Positions 1 through 5,406 of a stretch of DNA of 6,365 nucleotides are shown piece by piece; positions within the stretch are counted from its first letter, which is position 1, and the number at the start of each line of letters is the position of its first letter. Where the stretch lies: the NCBI GenBank assembly GCA_030146615.1, contig JASLBL010000592.1:1-6365 (forward strand), read 5' to 3'. Source of the DNA: Actinomycetes bacterium. GTDB lineage: Bacteria > Actinomycetota > CALGFH01. The position numbers were made by a program, and so were the translations under genes. The notes under the pieces are model-generated. The model saw only the letters and a list, made by a program, of their open reading frames with translations. It had not been told where the DNA came from and searched no databases.

Positions 1-1
1 C

Positions 2-403
2 TCCTGGCCAATGCTCACCGGCGGGGCCGGCGAGCCCGTGCTGGCCGCGGCCGCCCTGGCCGGGACCCTGCTGGCCAACCGTGACGAGGCGGCCGCCCTG
101 GCCGGTCCTCGTGACCCGGCGGCGGCCGGGGCCCGGCTGGCCGCCCGGGTCGGGACGGTGGTGGTCAAGTGCGGCGCCGCCGGGGTGGTGGTCTGCGACG
201 GCGACCGGCCGCCGCTGCCCGTCCCGGCCCCGGCGACGACGGTTGTCGACGTCACCGGCGCCGGCGACGCCTTCGCGGCCGGCTACCTGCTGGCCAGGGC
301 CGGCGGGGCCGACCCGCCCGAGGCGGCCCGGGCCGGGGCCGGCCTGGCCGCCACCGCCGTGGCCACCAGGGGCGCCTGGCCGGCCCCGCCTCCCGGGGGC
401 TAG
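2..403 (+). CDS. psuK: PfkB-family carbohydrate kinase, C-terminal part (probable pseudouridine kinase), 5' truncated by window edge
   Basis: This is the last 133 residues of a ribokinase/PfkB-fold kinase; roughly half or more of the usual ~300-residue protein lies upstream. The frame is open to the window edge, so the internal ATG at 11 need not be the start. Visible motifs are ANRDEA (bases ~71-88), matching the family's NxxE metal/phosphate motif, and VDVTGAGDAFAAGYL (bases ~248-292), the PfkB signature 2. Its GAGD aspartate (bases 266-268) is the expected catalytic base that activates the sugar hydroxyl for transfer from ATP. The family is certain; the substrate is inferred from the next gene. 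PsuK phosphorylates pseudouridine to pseudouridine 5'-phosphate, which the PsuG encoded 100 bases downstream cleaves. A ribokinase or other nucleoside kinase remains possible because the substrate-binding N-terminal half is not visible. Confidence 0.85.
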   Translation, partial: SWPMLTGGAGEPVLAAAALAGTLLANRDEAAALAGPRDPAAAGARLAARVGTVVVKCGAAGVVVCDGDRPPLPVPAPATTVVDVTGAGDAFAAGYLLARAGGADPPEAARAGAGLAATAVATRGAWPAPPPGG

Positions 404-436
404 GCATGGAGCCCCCGGGCCCCTGCCCCCGGGGGC
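392..436 (+). promoter_or_regulatory. Two mutually exclusive 9-bp stem-loops between psuK and psuG
   Basis: The 9-mer CCCGGGGGC occurs at 392-400 and 428-436, and its exact reverse complement GCCCCCGGG lies between them at 411-419. The middle copy can therefore pair with either flank: loop 401-410, which contains the psuK TAG, or loop 420-427. There is no T-run after either stem. This could be a weak terminator, an mRNA processing or stability element, or chance in very GC-rich DNA. Function is inference only. Confidence 0.4.
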
Positions 437-503
437 ACCCCGGAGTACCCTTGACGGTCGCTACCGAACCCAACCCGACCACCGACAGGGGACTGCGCCG
501 CTC

Positions 504-1394
504 ATGGACAGCCGCATCGTCGTCGCCGACCGCATCGCCAACGCCCGCGCCGTCGTCGCCCTCGAGTCGAGCGTGCTCGCCCAGGGCCTGCCCTCGCCGG
601 CCAACCTGGAGTCGGCCGACGCCCAGCAGGCCGCGGTCGCCAAGGCCGACGCCGAGCCGGCGGTGATCGGGGTGATAGCCGGCCGGGTGATCGTCGGCGC
701 CGACCCTCGCGAGGTGCAGGCCCTGGCCTCGGGGTCGGTCCGCTGGAAGGTGACCGTCCGCGACCTGCCGTACGTGGTCGCCCGCGGCCTGGACGGGGCG
801 ACTACGGTGTCGGCGACCGCGTTCGCGGCCGAGGCGGCCGGGATCGGGGTCATGGCCACCGGGGGGATCGGCGGCATCCACTTCGGCGGGGGCGACGTCT
901 CGGCCGACCTGCCCCAGCTGGCCCGCTCCTCCCTCACCGTCGTCTGCTCCGGCCCCAAGCACGTGGCCGACGCCGCCGCCACGATCGAGTGGCTGGAGAC
1001 CCACGGCGTCCAGCTGGTCGGCTACCGCACCGACCGGCTGCCCGGCTTCCTGGCCGCGGGCCGGCTGCCCCTTGAGCAGGTTGCCGACGACGTCGGCCAG
1101 GTGGTGGAGCTGATCCGCGTCCACCAGGCCCTCGGCACCCCCGGGGCCCTGGTCCTCTGCCAGGACCCGCCCGCCGCGGCCGCCATGGACCCCGACGAGC
1201 TGGCCGAGCTGGCCGCCGAGGGCGCGGCCGCGGCCCACGACGCCAGCGTCTTCGGCAAGGCCCGGACCCCGTTCGAGCTGGACTGGCTGCACCGCCGCAC
1301 CGGCGGGCGCAGCCTGGCCGCCAACCTCGCCCTGCTGGAGGCCAACGCCGGCCTGGCCGGGGAGATCGCCGCCGGCCTGGCCGTCGGCGACTGA
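504..1394 (+). CDS. psuG: Pseudouridine-5'-phosphate glycosidase
   Basis: A 296-residue protein, close to the ~310 of E. coli PsuG. It reversibly cleaves the C-C glycosidic bond of pseudouridine 5'-phosphate, giving uracil and ribose 5-phosphate in the cytoplasm. Family motifs appear in order: VALESSVLAQGLP (~18-30), KVTVRDL (~82-88), GATTVSAT (~98-105), MATGGIGGIHFGG (~117-129), DVSADL (~131-136), TVVCSGPK (~145-152), and a C-terminal GGRSLAANLALLEANA. Aligned by eye with E. coli PsuG, the catalytic Glu31, Lys93, His137, Asp149 and Schiff-base Lys166 correspond to E21, K82, H126, D135 and K152, so the enzyme should be active. The glycine/acidic loop before D135 is about four residues shorter than in E. 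coli. ATG 504 is chosen because homology begins within ~15 residues and AGGGGAC (487-493) lies upstream; the longer frame from 81 would run through psuK. It is probably cotranscribed with psuK. Confidence 0.95.
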   Translation: MDSRIVVADRIANARAVVALESSVLAQGLPSPANLESADAQQAAVAKADAEPAVIGVIAGRVIVGADPREVQALASGSVRWKVTVRDLPYVVARGLDGATTVSATAFAAEAAGIGVMATGGIGGIHFGGGDVSADLPQLARSSLTVVCSGPKHVADAAATIEWLETHGVQLVGYRTDRLPGFLAAGRLPLEQVADDVGQVVELIRVHQALGTPGALVLCQDPPAAAAMDPDELAELAAEGAAAAHDASVFGKARTPFELDWLHRRTGGRSLAANLALLEANAGLAGEIAAGLAVGD

Positions 1395-1398
1395 GCGC

Positions 1399-1605
1399 TC
1401 AGGGCCGGCGCTGCGGCCAGGCGCTGGCGGCCACGCCCAGGCCGAGCACGATCAGGGCCAGCGGCACCAGGTAGTCGACCCGCAGCCGCCAAACCTCGAG
1501 CGCGTCCAGCAGGAACAGCACCCCGGCGAGCACGAACAGGACCCCGGCGATCAGCGACAGCCGGTTGGTCCCGCGCAGGCGCTCCGGCGGCACCGGCTGG
1601 GTCAT
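1399..1605 (-). CDS. Small two-helix membrane protein, LiaI/LiaF-TM-like (DUF5668-like)
   Basis: A 68-residue protein with a short polar N-terminus (MTQPVPPERLRGTNR), two predicted transmembrane helices (~16-34 and ~45-62) separated by the short loop LEVWRLRVDY, and a basic tail PQRRP. The hydrophobic pattern, with a loop of the DALEVWRLRVDYLVP kind, resembles the LiaI-LiaF transmembrane domain that accompanies PspC and toastrack proteins in envelope-stress operons. Assignment rests on pattern plus context and is not certain. The ATG overlaps the TGA of the upstream toastrack gene (ATGA, 1602-1605), and GGTGGAG lies just before it, so translation is probably coupled. It is the last gene of the minus-strand operon. 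Its stop is four bases from the convergent psuG stop, with no terminator visible between them, so the two transcripts probably overlap at their 3' ends. Confidence 0.75.
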   Translation of the reverse strand: MTQPVPPERLRGTNRLSLIAGVLFVLAGVLFLLDALEVWRLRVDYLVPLALIVLGLGVAASAWPQRRP

Positions 1606-1990
1606 CGCTCCACCCGGACCTGGCCCATGCCGACCCGCAGGTCGAGTTCGAGCCGGCGGTCGCCGCCGGCGTCGACGGTGGTGTCGACCCGGTTCGCGAA
1701 CCCGCTCTCCTGCTCGCCCAGCACCTGGACCTCGCCCAGCCCGGAGCTGGCGACCACCCGGGCCGAGACCCCGTCGGGGAGCTCGACGACCAGCTCGCCG
1801 ACCCCGACTCTGGCCTGGACCGCGGTCGTCCCTGGCGGGACCTGGAGCTGCTGGAGATCGAGCAGGAAGCCGCCGGCGCCCAGCTCGTACTCGGTCAGCT
1901 CGGCTGGGGTGGCTGGCCGCTCGGTGCGGTCCCCGACGCCGCCGGCCCGTGCCTGTCGGCCGGTGCCGGCGGGGCCGGCTCGGTCGTCAT
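1602..1990 (-). pseudogene. Toastrack / LiaF C-terminal-like protein gene, reading frame broken by one base
   Basis: A good start, ATG at 1990-1988 with GAGGAG five bases upstream (2001-1996), opens a 31-codon frame that ends at TGA 1897-1895. The conserved domain is in a different frame, from about 1934 to 1602, with no plausible start codon of its own. Adding one G to the G4 run (CCCC on the plus strand, 1931-1934) joins them into a clean 129-residue protein: a Pro/Ala-rich start (1-20), TERPATPAEL (~23-32), then beta-rich segments YELGAGGFLLDL (~35-46), ARVGVGELVVELPDG (~60-74) and GLGEVQVLG (~84-92), ending in GMGQVRVER. The repeated G-x-G-x-hydrophobic strands are typical of toastrack domains that partner PspC/LiaI-LiaF membrane proteins in envelope-stress sensing. 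No signal peptide or membrane helix is seen, so it may act at the inner membrane face. The cause could be an assembly error, a real mutation, or -1 slippage (GGG re-pairs perfectly after slipping one base). Confidence 0.75.
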
Positions 1991-2040
1991 TGGCGCTCCT
2001 CGCGTCCAGGCAAGGCCTCGGGTGCGCCCGCCCGCATCAT
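1987..2040 (-). CDS. Possible 17-codon linking mini-ORF between PspC and toastrack genes
   Basis: ATGATG at 2040-2035 overlaps the PspC stop codon (ATGA, 2040-2037). The frame reads MMRAGAPEALPGREERQ and stops at TGA 1989-1987, which overlaps the toastrack start ATG (ATGA again). It fills the intergenic gap exactly, so it could pass terminating ribosomes from one gene to the next. There is no strong ribosome binding site of its own, and the toastrack ATG already has a good one. A chance frame is equally possible, and no peptide function is proposed. Confidence 0.25.
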   Translation of the reverse strand: MMRAGAPEALPGREERQ

Positions 2041-2435
2041 CGCCGCAGCCCCACGAGCATGACCGCGATCCCGACGGCGACCACCGCAACCGGCCAGAAC
2101 AGCTCGTCCAGGTCGGGGGCGAGCCGGTCCACCAGTAGCACCAGGCCGAGCACGACCAGGGAGCCGCCGAGCACCAGCCGGCCCGTCTCCCGCCGGGCCT
2201 CTGGCGCCGGGGCCAGGGGCTGGTCCGGCTTCTCCTCGGGGATGGCCACCCAGGCGACCACATAGGCGATCACCCCGAGCCCGTTGGCCAGGGCGAGGAT
2301 GATGAAGGCGATCCGCAGCAGCACCGGGTCGATCCCGAGGTAGCGGCCGATCCCGCCGCACACCCCGGCGACCACCCGCTCGCTGCGGCTGCGACGCACC
2401 AGCCGCGGTAGCTGCGTGCTCATCCCATAGAGCAT
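2037..2435 (-). CDS. PspC-domain membrane protein with C-terminal LiaI/LiaF-TM-like helices
   Basis: A 132-residue protein. The PspC domain covers ~14-68 and shows the family hallmarks RSERVVAGVCGGIGRYLGID (~18-36), then a hydrophobic stretch FIILALANGLGVIAYVVAWV (~44-63) closed by AIPEE. A Pro/Glu-rich linker (~69-85) leads to two further membrane helices (~87-103 and ~112-130) joined by DRLAPDLDELFWP, resembling the LiaI-LiaF transmembrane module. PspC proteins sit in the inner membrane and sense or transmit envelope stress; here the partner is probably the toastrack protein encoded downstream. ATG 2435 is preferred because GAGGA (2443-2439) lies three bases upstream. ATG 2423 (MSTQLPRL) also fits the domain and cannot be excluded. 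The stop overlaps ATGATG (2040-2035). The frame stays open beyond this TGA as far as 1602, so one stop codon separates it from the in-frame toastrack sequence. Confidence 0.88.
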   Translation of the reverse strand: MLYGMSTQLPRLVRRSRSERVVAGVCGGIGRYLGIDPVLLRIAFIILALANGLGVIAYVVAWVAIPEEKPDQPLAPAPEARRETGRLVLGGSLVVLGLVLLVDRLAPDLDELFWPVAVVAVGIAVMLVGLRR

Positions 2436-2471
2436 AAGTCCTCGGCTTCAGGGCACGATACCGTCATGACG
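2436..2471. promoter_or_regulatory. Very short divergent intergenic region with 10-bp palindrome and candidate -10
   Basis: Only 30 bases separate the PspC start (2435) and the HAD start (2466). On the minus strand TATCGT (2463-2458) fits the TANNNT pattern of an actinobacterial -10 and would give a short leader carrying the GAGGA ribosome binding site. CGTCATGACG (2462-2471) is a perfect palindrome over the HAD start codon. No good -35 was found, and the HAD gene has no ribosome binding site, so its transcript may be leaderless or start inside the PspC gene. These are inferences. Confidence 0.25.
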
Positions 2472-3269
2472 ACCACCGACCATGGCCCGATGCCCAGCTT
2501 TCTCATGGACATGGACGGCGTGCTGGTCCACGAGGAGCAGGCCATCCCGGGCGCCGAGCGTTTCATCAAGGCCCTCCAGGCGGCCGCCCTGCCGTTCCTG
2601 GTCCTGACCAACAACTCCATCTACACCCCGCGGGACCTGTCGGCGCGGCTGGCCCGGACCGGGATCGCCCTGCCCCCGGAGCGGATCTGGACCTCCGCCC
2701 TGGCCACCGCCCAGTTCCTCGACAGCCAGCGGCCGGGCGGCAGCGCCTTCGCCATCGGCGAGGCCGGCCTGACCACCGCGCTGCACAACATCGACTACAC
2801 CCTCTCGGAGCGCGACCCCGACTACGTGGTCCTCGGCGAGACCCGGACCTACAGCTTCGAGCTGATCACCAAGGCCATCCGCCTGATCGAGCGGGGTGCC
2901 CGCTTCATCGCCACCAACCCCGACCCGATCGGGCCCTCGCTGGAGGGGTCGCTTCCGGCGACCGGGTCGGTGGCGGCGCTGATCTCCAAGGCAACCGGGA
3001 TCCGCCCGTATTTCGTGGGCAAGCCCAACCCGCTGATGATGCGCTCGGCCCTGCGGGCCATCGGTGCCCACTCCGAGACCACGGTGATGATCGGCGACCG
3101 TATGGACACCGACATCGTTGCCGGCCTGGAGGCGGGCCTGGAGACGGTGCTGGTCCTCACCGGCATCTCGACCCGGGCCGACGCCGACCGGTTCGCCTAC
3201 TGCCCCTCGCGCATCGTCGACTCGATCGCCAACCTGGAGATCGACCTCGGCCTGGGCGGCCTCGGCTAG
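2466..3269 (+). CDS. HAD-superfamily subfamily IIA (NagD-type) phosphatase
   Basis: A 267-residue protein, the normal length for HAD-IIA/NagD enzymes (nucleotide or sugar phosphate phosphatases of the cytosol). All four HAD motifs are present: I, DMDGVL (D15 nucleophile, D17 acid/base); II, LTNNS (~47-51); III, GKPNP (K186); IV, MIGDRMDTDI (D211, D216). The C2-type cap lies between motifs II and III and includes YVVLGETRTYSFELI (~120-134) and FIATNPDPIGPSLEG (~147-161), the usual NagD pattern. A Mg-dependent phosphoaspartate mechanism is expected. The substrate cannot be read from sequence; NagD relatives act on UMP, GMP or sugar phosphates. ATG 2466 starts nine residues before the conserved region, with no recognisable ribosome binding site, so initiation may be leaderless. 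It is divergent from the envelope-stress operon and convergent with the GH26 gene. Confidence 0.92.
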   Translation: MTTTDHGPMPSFLMDMDGVLVHEEQAIPGAERFIKALQAAALPFLVLTNNSIYTPRDLSARLARTGIALPPERIWTSALATAQFLDSQRPGGSAFAIGEAGLTTALHNIDYTLSERDPDYVVLGETRTYSFELITKAIRLIERGARFIATNPDPIGPSLEGSLPATGSVAALISKATGIRPYFVGKPNPLMMRSALRAIGAHSETTVMIGDRMDTDIVAGLEAGLETVLVLTGISTRADADRFAYCPSRIVDSIANLEIDLGLGGLG

Positions 3270-3315
3270 CCGGGCCTCCAGGTGGCGGCGCTGGGAACGA
3301 CACCCGGACAGATAT

Positions 3316-3357
3316 CCGCCCCGGGACGCGGACACGGGAAGCGGCGTCCCGGGGCGG
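3316..3357. terminator. 14-bp perfect hairpin between convergent genes (probable bidirectional terminator)
   Basis: CCGCCCCGGGACGC (3316-3329) is exactly complementary to GCGTCCCGGGGCGG (3344-3357), with a 14-base loop. It lies 46 bases after the HAD stop and 15 bases after the GH26 stop as read on the minus strand. There is no T-tract on either side, as often seen for GC-rich actinobacterial terminators. Position between convergent genes supports a bidirectional role. Confidence 0.65.
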
Positions 3358-3372
3358 CAACTGCAGCGTAGG

Positions 3373-4713
3373 TCAATTGTGCGGCTGATTCAGGTAGAAA
3401 TCGGCGCCGGCGGCGGCGAACCCGGCCTGGGCCTGGGGGGAGCTGTCGGCGAGCCAGGCGCAGGGGTCGCCCGGTACCGGGGTGGCCACCCGGTCGAAGT
3501 AGACCGCCGCCCGCACCTTGGGCATGGCCGTCCGGAGCATCGCCGGGATCTCGCGGAGCCACTGTTCCTTGCTGCCCGTTGCCGGGTCGTCGTGGGAGCC
3601 GTACTCGCCCAGCATGCGCGGCTTGGTGTTGCCGACGGCGTCCAGGTGGTCGTACATCGGCTGGGCGGCCTGCTGGAGGCTGCGCCAGCCGTCGCGGGAC
3701 CGGCCGGCGCAGTTGGCCCAGTTGTAGGGGTCCCAGGCCACCCAGTCGACCACGTCGTCGCCCGGGTAGAGCGTCCACGACGCGGCCGGGTCGTGGCCCA
3801 TGAACGACAGCACCCAGACGACGTTGGGGGCGACCGGCCGCACCCGCTCCACGATGCGCCGCCAGGCGGCCCGGAACTCCTCGGCCGAGCCCATGTCGGC
3901 CTCGGTGTCGTCGACCGCGTCCGGCTGGCAGGGGCCGAGGTTGTCCTCGGGCTCGTGCATGAAGCCGACGAACAGGCGGCTCCCGAAGGCGGCCAGGCGC
4001 TGGGCCTGGGCGTCGATGGCGGCGTCGTGGAGGCCGGCCGCGATGTCGGCCCAGCACATGGTGGCGCCGCCGAAGACGCGACTCTCCCAGCCCTCGAACA
4101 GGAACCGGCCCTCGGCCGCGTACGCCTGCTCCTCGGCGGTGGGCCAGACGTCGTTCCAGTCGTGGTAGCGGTGCAGGATGTCGACCTGCCGGCCGTAGAC
4201 GGCCTCGCGAGCCTCGACATCACCGGGTGCCTGCCCCGGGTAGCTGCCCCACCAGGCGCCCTCGCGGGGCACCAGCTTGTCCGACACCGGCGGACCCGGC
4301 GGGGTCCAGGTCACCGTCAGGGCCGGCCGCCGGGCCGGGTCGGGGTGCTCGCTGGACGCGAACCGCAGCGGCGTCCCCTGCCCGGCCGGGGTGGTCAGGG
4401 CGTAGCTCCGCAACCCGGCCCCCGACATCGGGCTCGCCGACAGCCGCAGAGTCGCCCGGAGGTTGGTCGCCCCCGCGGGGACGGCCCGCAGGTCGAACCG
4501 CAGGTGACTCTGGACCCGCTGCCCACTCGCGTTGCGGACCCGCAGCTCGGCCGTGTCGTAGCCGGCCCGGGCGGCCTTCGAGGCCACATCGGCGTCCTGG
4601 GCGGCCGTCACGGGCTCCACCTGCTCGGCCCCGGCCCCCGGCCCGGCCACCAGCGCCACCCCGGCCAGCCCGGCCACGACAAGTGAGCTGACGAACCGGC
4701 GAGCACGAGCCAT
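3373..4713 (-). CDS. Secreted glycoside hydrolase family 26-like protein with N-terminal DNRLRE (CBM96-like) module
   Basis: A 446-residue protein. A Sec signal peptide is clear: MARARR, a hydrophobic core (~8-25), and a likely cut after GAGA (~29). Residues ~32-136 resemble a DNRLRE carbohydrate-binding module: AELRVRN, SHLRFDLRAVP (~69-79), ATLRLSA (~87-93) and LTVTW (~132-136). The middle of that module, which usually has a TWNT-P-type strand, is absent. Residues ~150-440 are a GH26-like catalytic domain: GAWWGSYPG (~152-160), FVGFMHEPEDN (~248-258) with E254 as likely acid/base, DWVAWDPYNW (~323-332), and MLGEYGSHDD (~367-376) with E370 as likely nucleophile. GH26 enzymes are mostly endo-beta-mannanases, but the substrate here is not determinable. 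The protein is exported and probably acts on extracellular polysaccharide. ATG 4713 is chosen because the signal peptide begins there. GTGAGGG touches it directly, and TAGGGT five bases upstream suggests a leaderless or nearly leaderless transcript. Confidence 0.85.
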   Translation of the reverse strand: MARARRFVSSLVVAGLAGVALVAGPGAGAEQVEPVTAAQDADVASKAARAGYDTAELRVRNASGQRVQSHLRFDLRAVPAGATNLRATLRLSASPMSGAGLRSYALTTPAGQGTPLRFASSEHPDPARRPALTVTWTPPGPPVSDKLVPREGAWWGSYPGQAPGDVEAREAVYGRQVDILHRYHDWNDVWPTAEEQAYAAEGRFLFEGWESRVFGGATMCWADIAAGLHDAAIDAQAQRLAAFGSRLFVGFMHEPEDNLGPCQPDAVDDTEADMGSAEEFRAAWRRIVERVRPVAPNVVWVLSFMGHDPAASWTLYPGDDVVDWVAWDPYNWANCAGRSRDGWRSLQQAAQPMYDHLDAVGNTKPRMLGEYGSHDDPATGSKEQWLREIPAMLRTAMPKVRAAVYFDRVATPVPGDPCAWLADSSPQAQAGFAAAGADFYLNQPHN

Positions 4714-4718
4714 CCCTC

Positions 4719-4724
4719 ACCCTA
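4719..4724 (-). promoter_or_regulatory. Candidate -10 element of the GH26 gene
   Basis: TAGGGT on the minus strand (4724-4719) fits TANNNT and ends five bases before ATG 4713. This is the spacing expected for a leaderless transcript starting at or next to the start codon. No convincing -35 hexamer was seen at the usual distance. Weak evidence, from spacing only. Confidence 0.25.
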
Positions 4725-4790
4725 GTCCGCCGCTCCCACCACCGAACACGGGCAGAAGCGCCAGACCACGCTCACTCAGATGCAGGAGGG

Positions 4791-5018
4791 TCAGCCGGCG
4801 TAGAAGACGTACCGGGCCCGGTAGGGCACGGCCACGGTCGCGTCGGCGGCCGGGTCGCAGGTCCCGGCCGGGGCCACCCCGCCGCGGGTCTCGAGCCGCT
4901 GGATGAAGGCCACCTGCCCCAGCACCCCGTCACCCTGGTTGGAGGTCGCGCGCAGCAGCAGCCAGGGGATCGCCCCGGGGTCCGGCGCCGGCACGCTGGC
5001 CTGGAGGGCCCGTCGCAT
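4791..5018 (-). CDS. Truncated DUF3455-family protein (C-terminal part only)
   Basis: A 75-residue frame. After ten new residues (MRRALQASVP) it follows the C-terminal half of DUF3455 closely: APDPGAIPWLLLRATS (~11-26), VAFIQRLETRGGVAPAGTCD (~36-55), and VAVPYRARYVFY (~62-73). DUF3455 proteins are usually ~170-200 residues, exported, and have an N-terminal half with a GPTWE-type segment and signal peptide. None of that is found upstream in any frame. The start is unusually well marked: AGGAGGT (5030-5024) lies five bases before ATG 5018. It may be a decayed remnant that kept a chance ribosome binding site, or a real mini-protein of the domain's C-terminal part. It lies in a minus-strand row with the genes at 5386-5126 and 4713-3373. 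The function of DUF3455 is unknown to me. Without a signal peptide it would stay in the cytoplasm. Confidence 0.7.
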   Translation of the reverse strand: MRRALQASVPAPDPGAIPWLLLRATSNQGDGVLGQVAFIQRLETRGGVAPAGTCDPAADATVAVPYRARYVFYAG

Positions 5019-5023
5019 ACGCG

Positions 5024-5030
5024 ACCTCCT
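5024..5030 (-). promoter_or_regulatory. Near-perfect Shine-Dalgarno of the DUF3455 mini-gene
   Basis: AGGAGGT on the minus strand (5030-5024), within AGAGGAGGT, sits five bases from ATG 5018. It fixes the start of a gene that otherwise looks truncated, and it is stronger than the ribosome binding sites of the neighbouring genes. Confidence 0.7.
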
Positions 5031-5056
5031 CTGGGAAGCCAGTACGGCGGGGGAGC

Positions 5057-5076
5057 GTCGCCCGGCCCCGGGCGAC
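5057..5076. terminator. 9-bp inverted repeat downstream of the 86-residue membrane protein gene
   Basis: GTCGCCCGG (5057-5065) and CCGGGCGAC (5068-5076) are perfect complements with a two-base centre (8 bp with a four-base loop in RNA). It lies about 50 bases after the stop of the gene at 5386-5126 and about 40 bases before the next start. No T-tract. It may be a weak terminator separating the two minus-strand genes. Confidence 0.35.
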
Positions 5077-5125
5077 AGACGCGCGGATCCTGCGACAGTC
5101 CGGCCGAAAGCGCAAATCGCCCGAG

Positions 5126-5386
5126 CTAGGCGTTCGGGGGCTTGTCGCGCCAGGCGGCGGCGCCGGCCGAAGCGGCGGCCTTGGCCTGCTCCCAGCGGCG
5201 GCGGGCCATCTCGCTCGGCGGCTGTTCCAGGTGGTCGATCCACTGGCGGGTCGCCGAGATGAGGGCCGAGCTCACCAGGGCCATGCCGGTGAAGCCGAGC
5301 AGGCCCCCGAGCGCGACCAGGACGCCGCCTCCGACGAGCAGGTTGCGGTTGAGCTGGATGTCCCCTCGGGAGCCCTGGTCGGCCAT
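5126..5386 (-). CDS. Small actinobacterial membrane protein of unknown function
   Basis: An 86-residue protein. The polar N-terminus (1-15) is followed by a glycine-rich hydrophobic stretch (~16-45, LLVGGGVLVALGGLL then GFTGMALVSSALI) that can form one long or two short membrane helices. After this comes a conserved-looking amphipathic tail: TRQWIDHLEQPPSEMARRRW (~46-65), an Ala-rich helix, and WRDKPPNA. I recognise this layout (glycine-rich helices followed by a PPSE-A-R-W type tail) from small hypothetical proteins common in actinobacteria, but I know no function. ATG 5386 is preceded by GTGAGGGACG, giving GAGGG three bases upstream. It is the first of three minus-strand genes and is divergent from the FG-GAP fragment. 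Confidence 0.8.
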   Translation of the reverse strand: MADQGSRGDIQLNRNLLVGGGVLVALGGLLGFTGMALVSSALISATRQWIDHLEQPPSEMARRRWEQAKAAASAGAAAWRDKPPNA

Positions 5387-5406
5387 CGTCCCTCACCCCT
5401 CGCGAC

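Noticed and set aside
451..479. TTGACG as a -35 for a separate psuG promoter
   Set aside because: No acceptable -10 at 15-19 bases; the region is CCGAACCCAACC-like. Cotranscription with psuK is simpler.
81..503. N-terminal extension of psuG by more than 140 residues in the same frame
   Set aside because: It overlaps the psuK coding sequence in another frame, has a biased Pro/Arg composition, and PsuG homology begins only after ATG 504.
252..1292. Long minus-strand frame opposite psuK and psuG
   Set aside because: Gly/Arg-rich antisense shadow with no recognisable motif; psuG on the other strand has full family support.
1565..2265. Plus-strand frames opposite the PspC/toastrack operon
   Set aside because: Low-complexity Arg/Pro/Ser composition typical of antisense frames in GC-rich DNA; the minus strand carries the recognised domains.
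2448..3335. Long minus-strand frame opposite the HAD gene
   Set aside because: Gly/Arg/Val-biased shadow; the HAD frame contains all four catalytic motifs.
3118..4686. 522-codon plus-strand frame opposite the GH26 gene
   Set aside because: Composition is antisense-like and it begins inside the HAD gene; the GH26 frame has a signal peptide and both catalytic glutamates.
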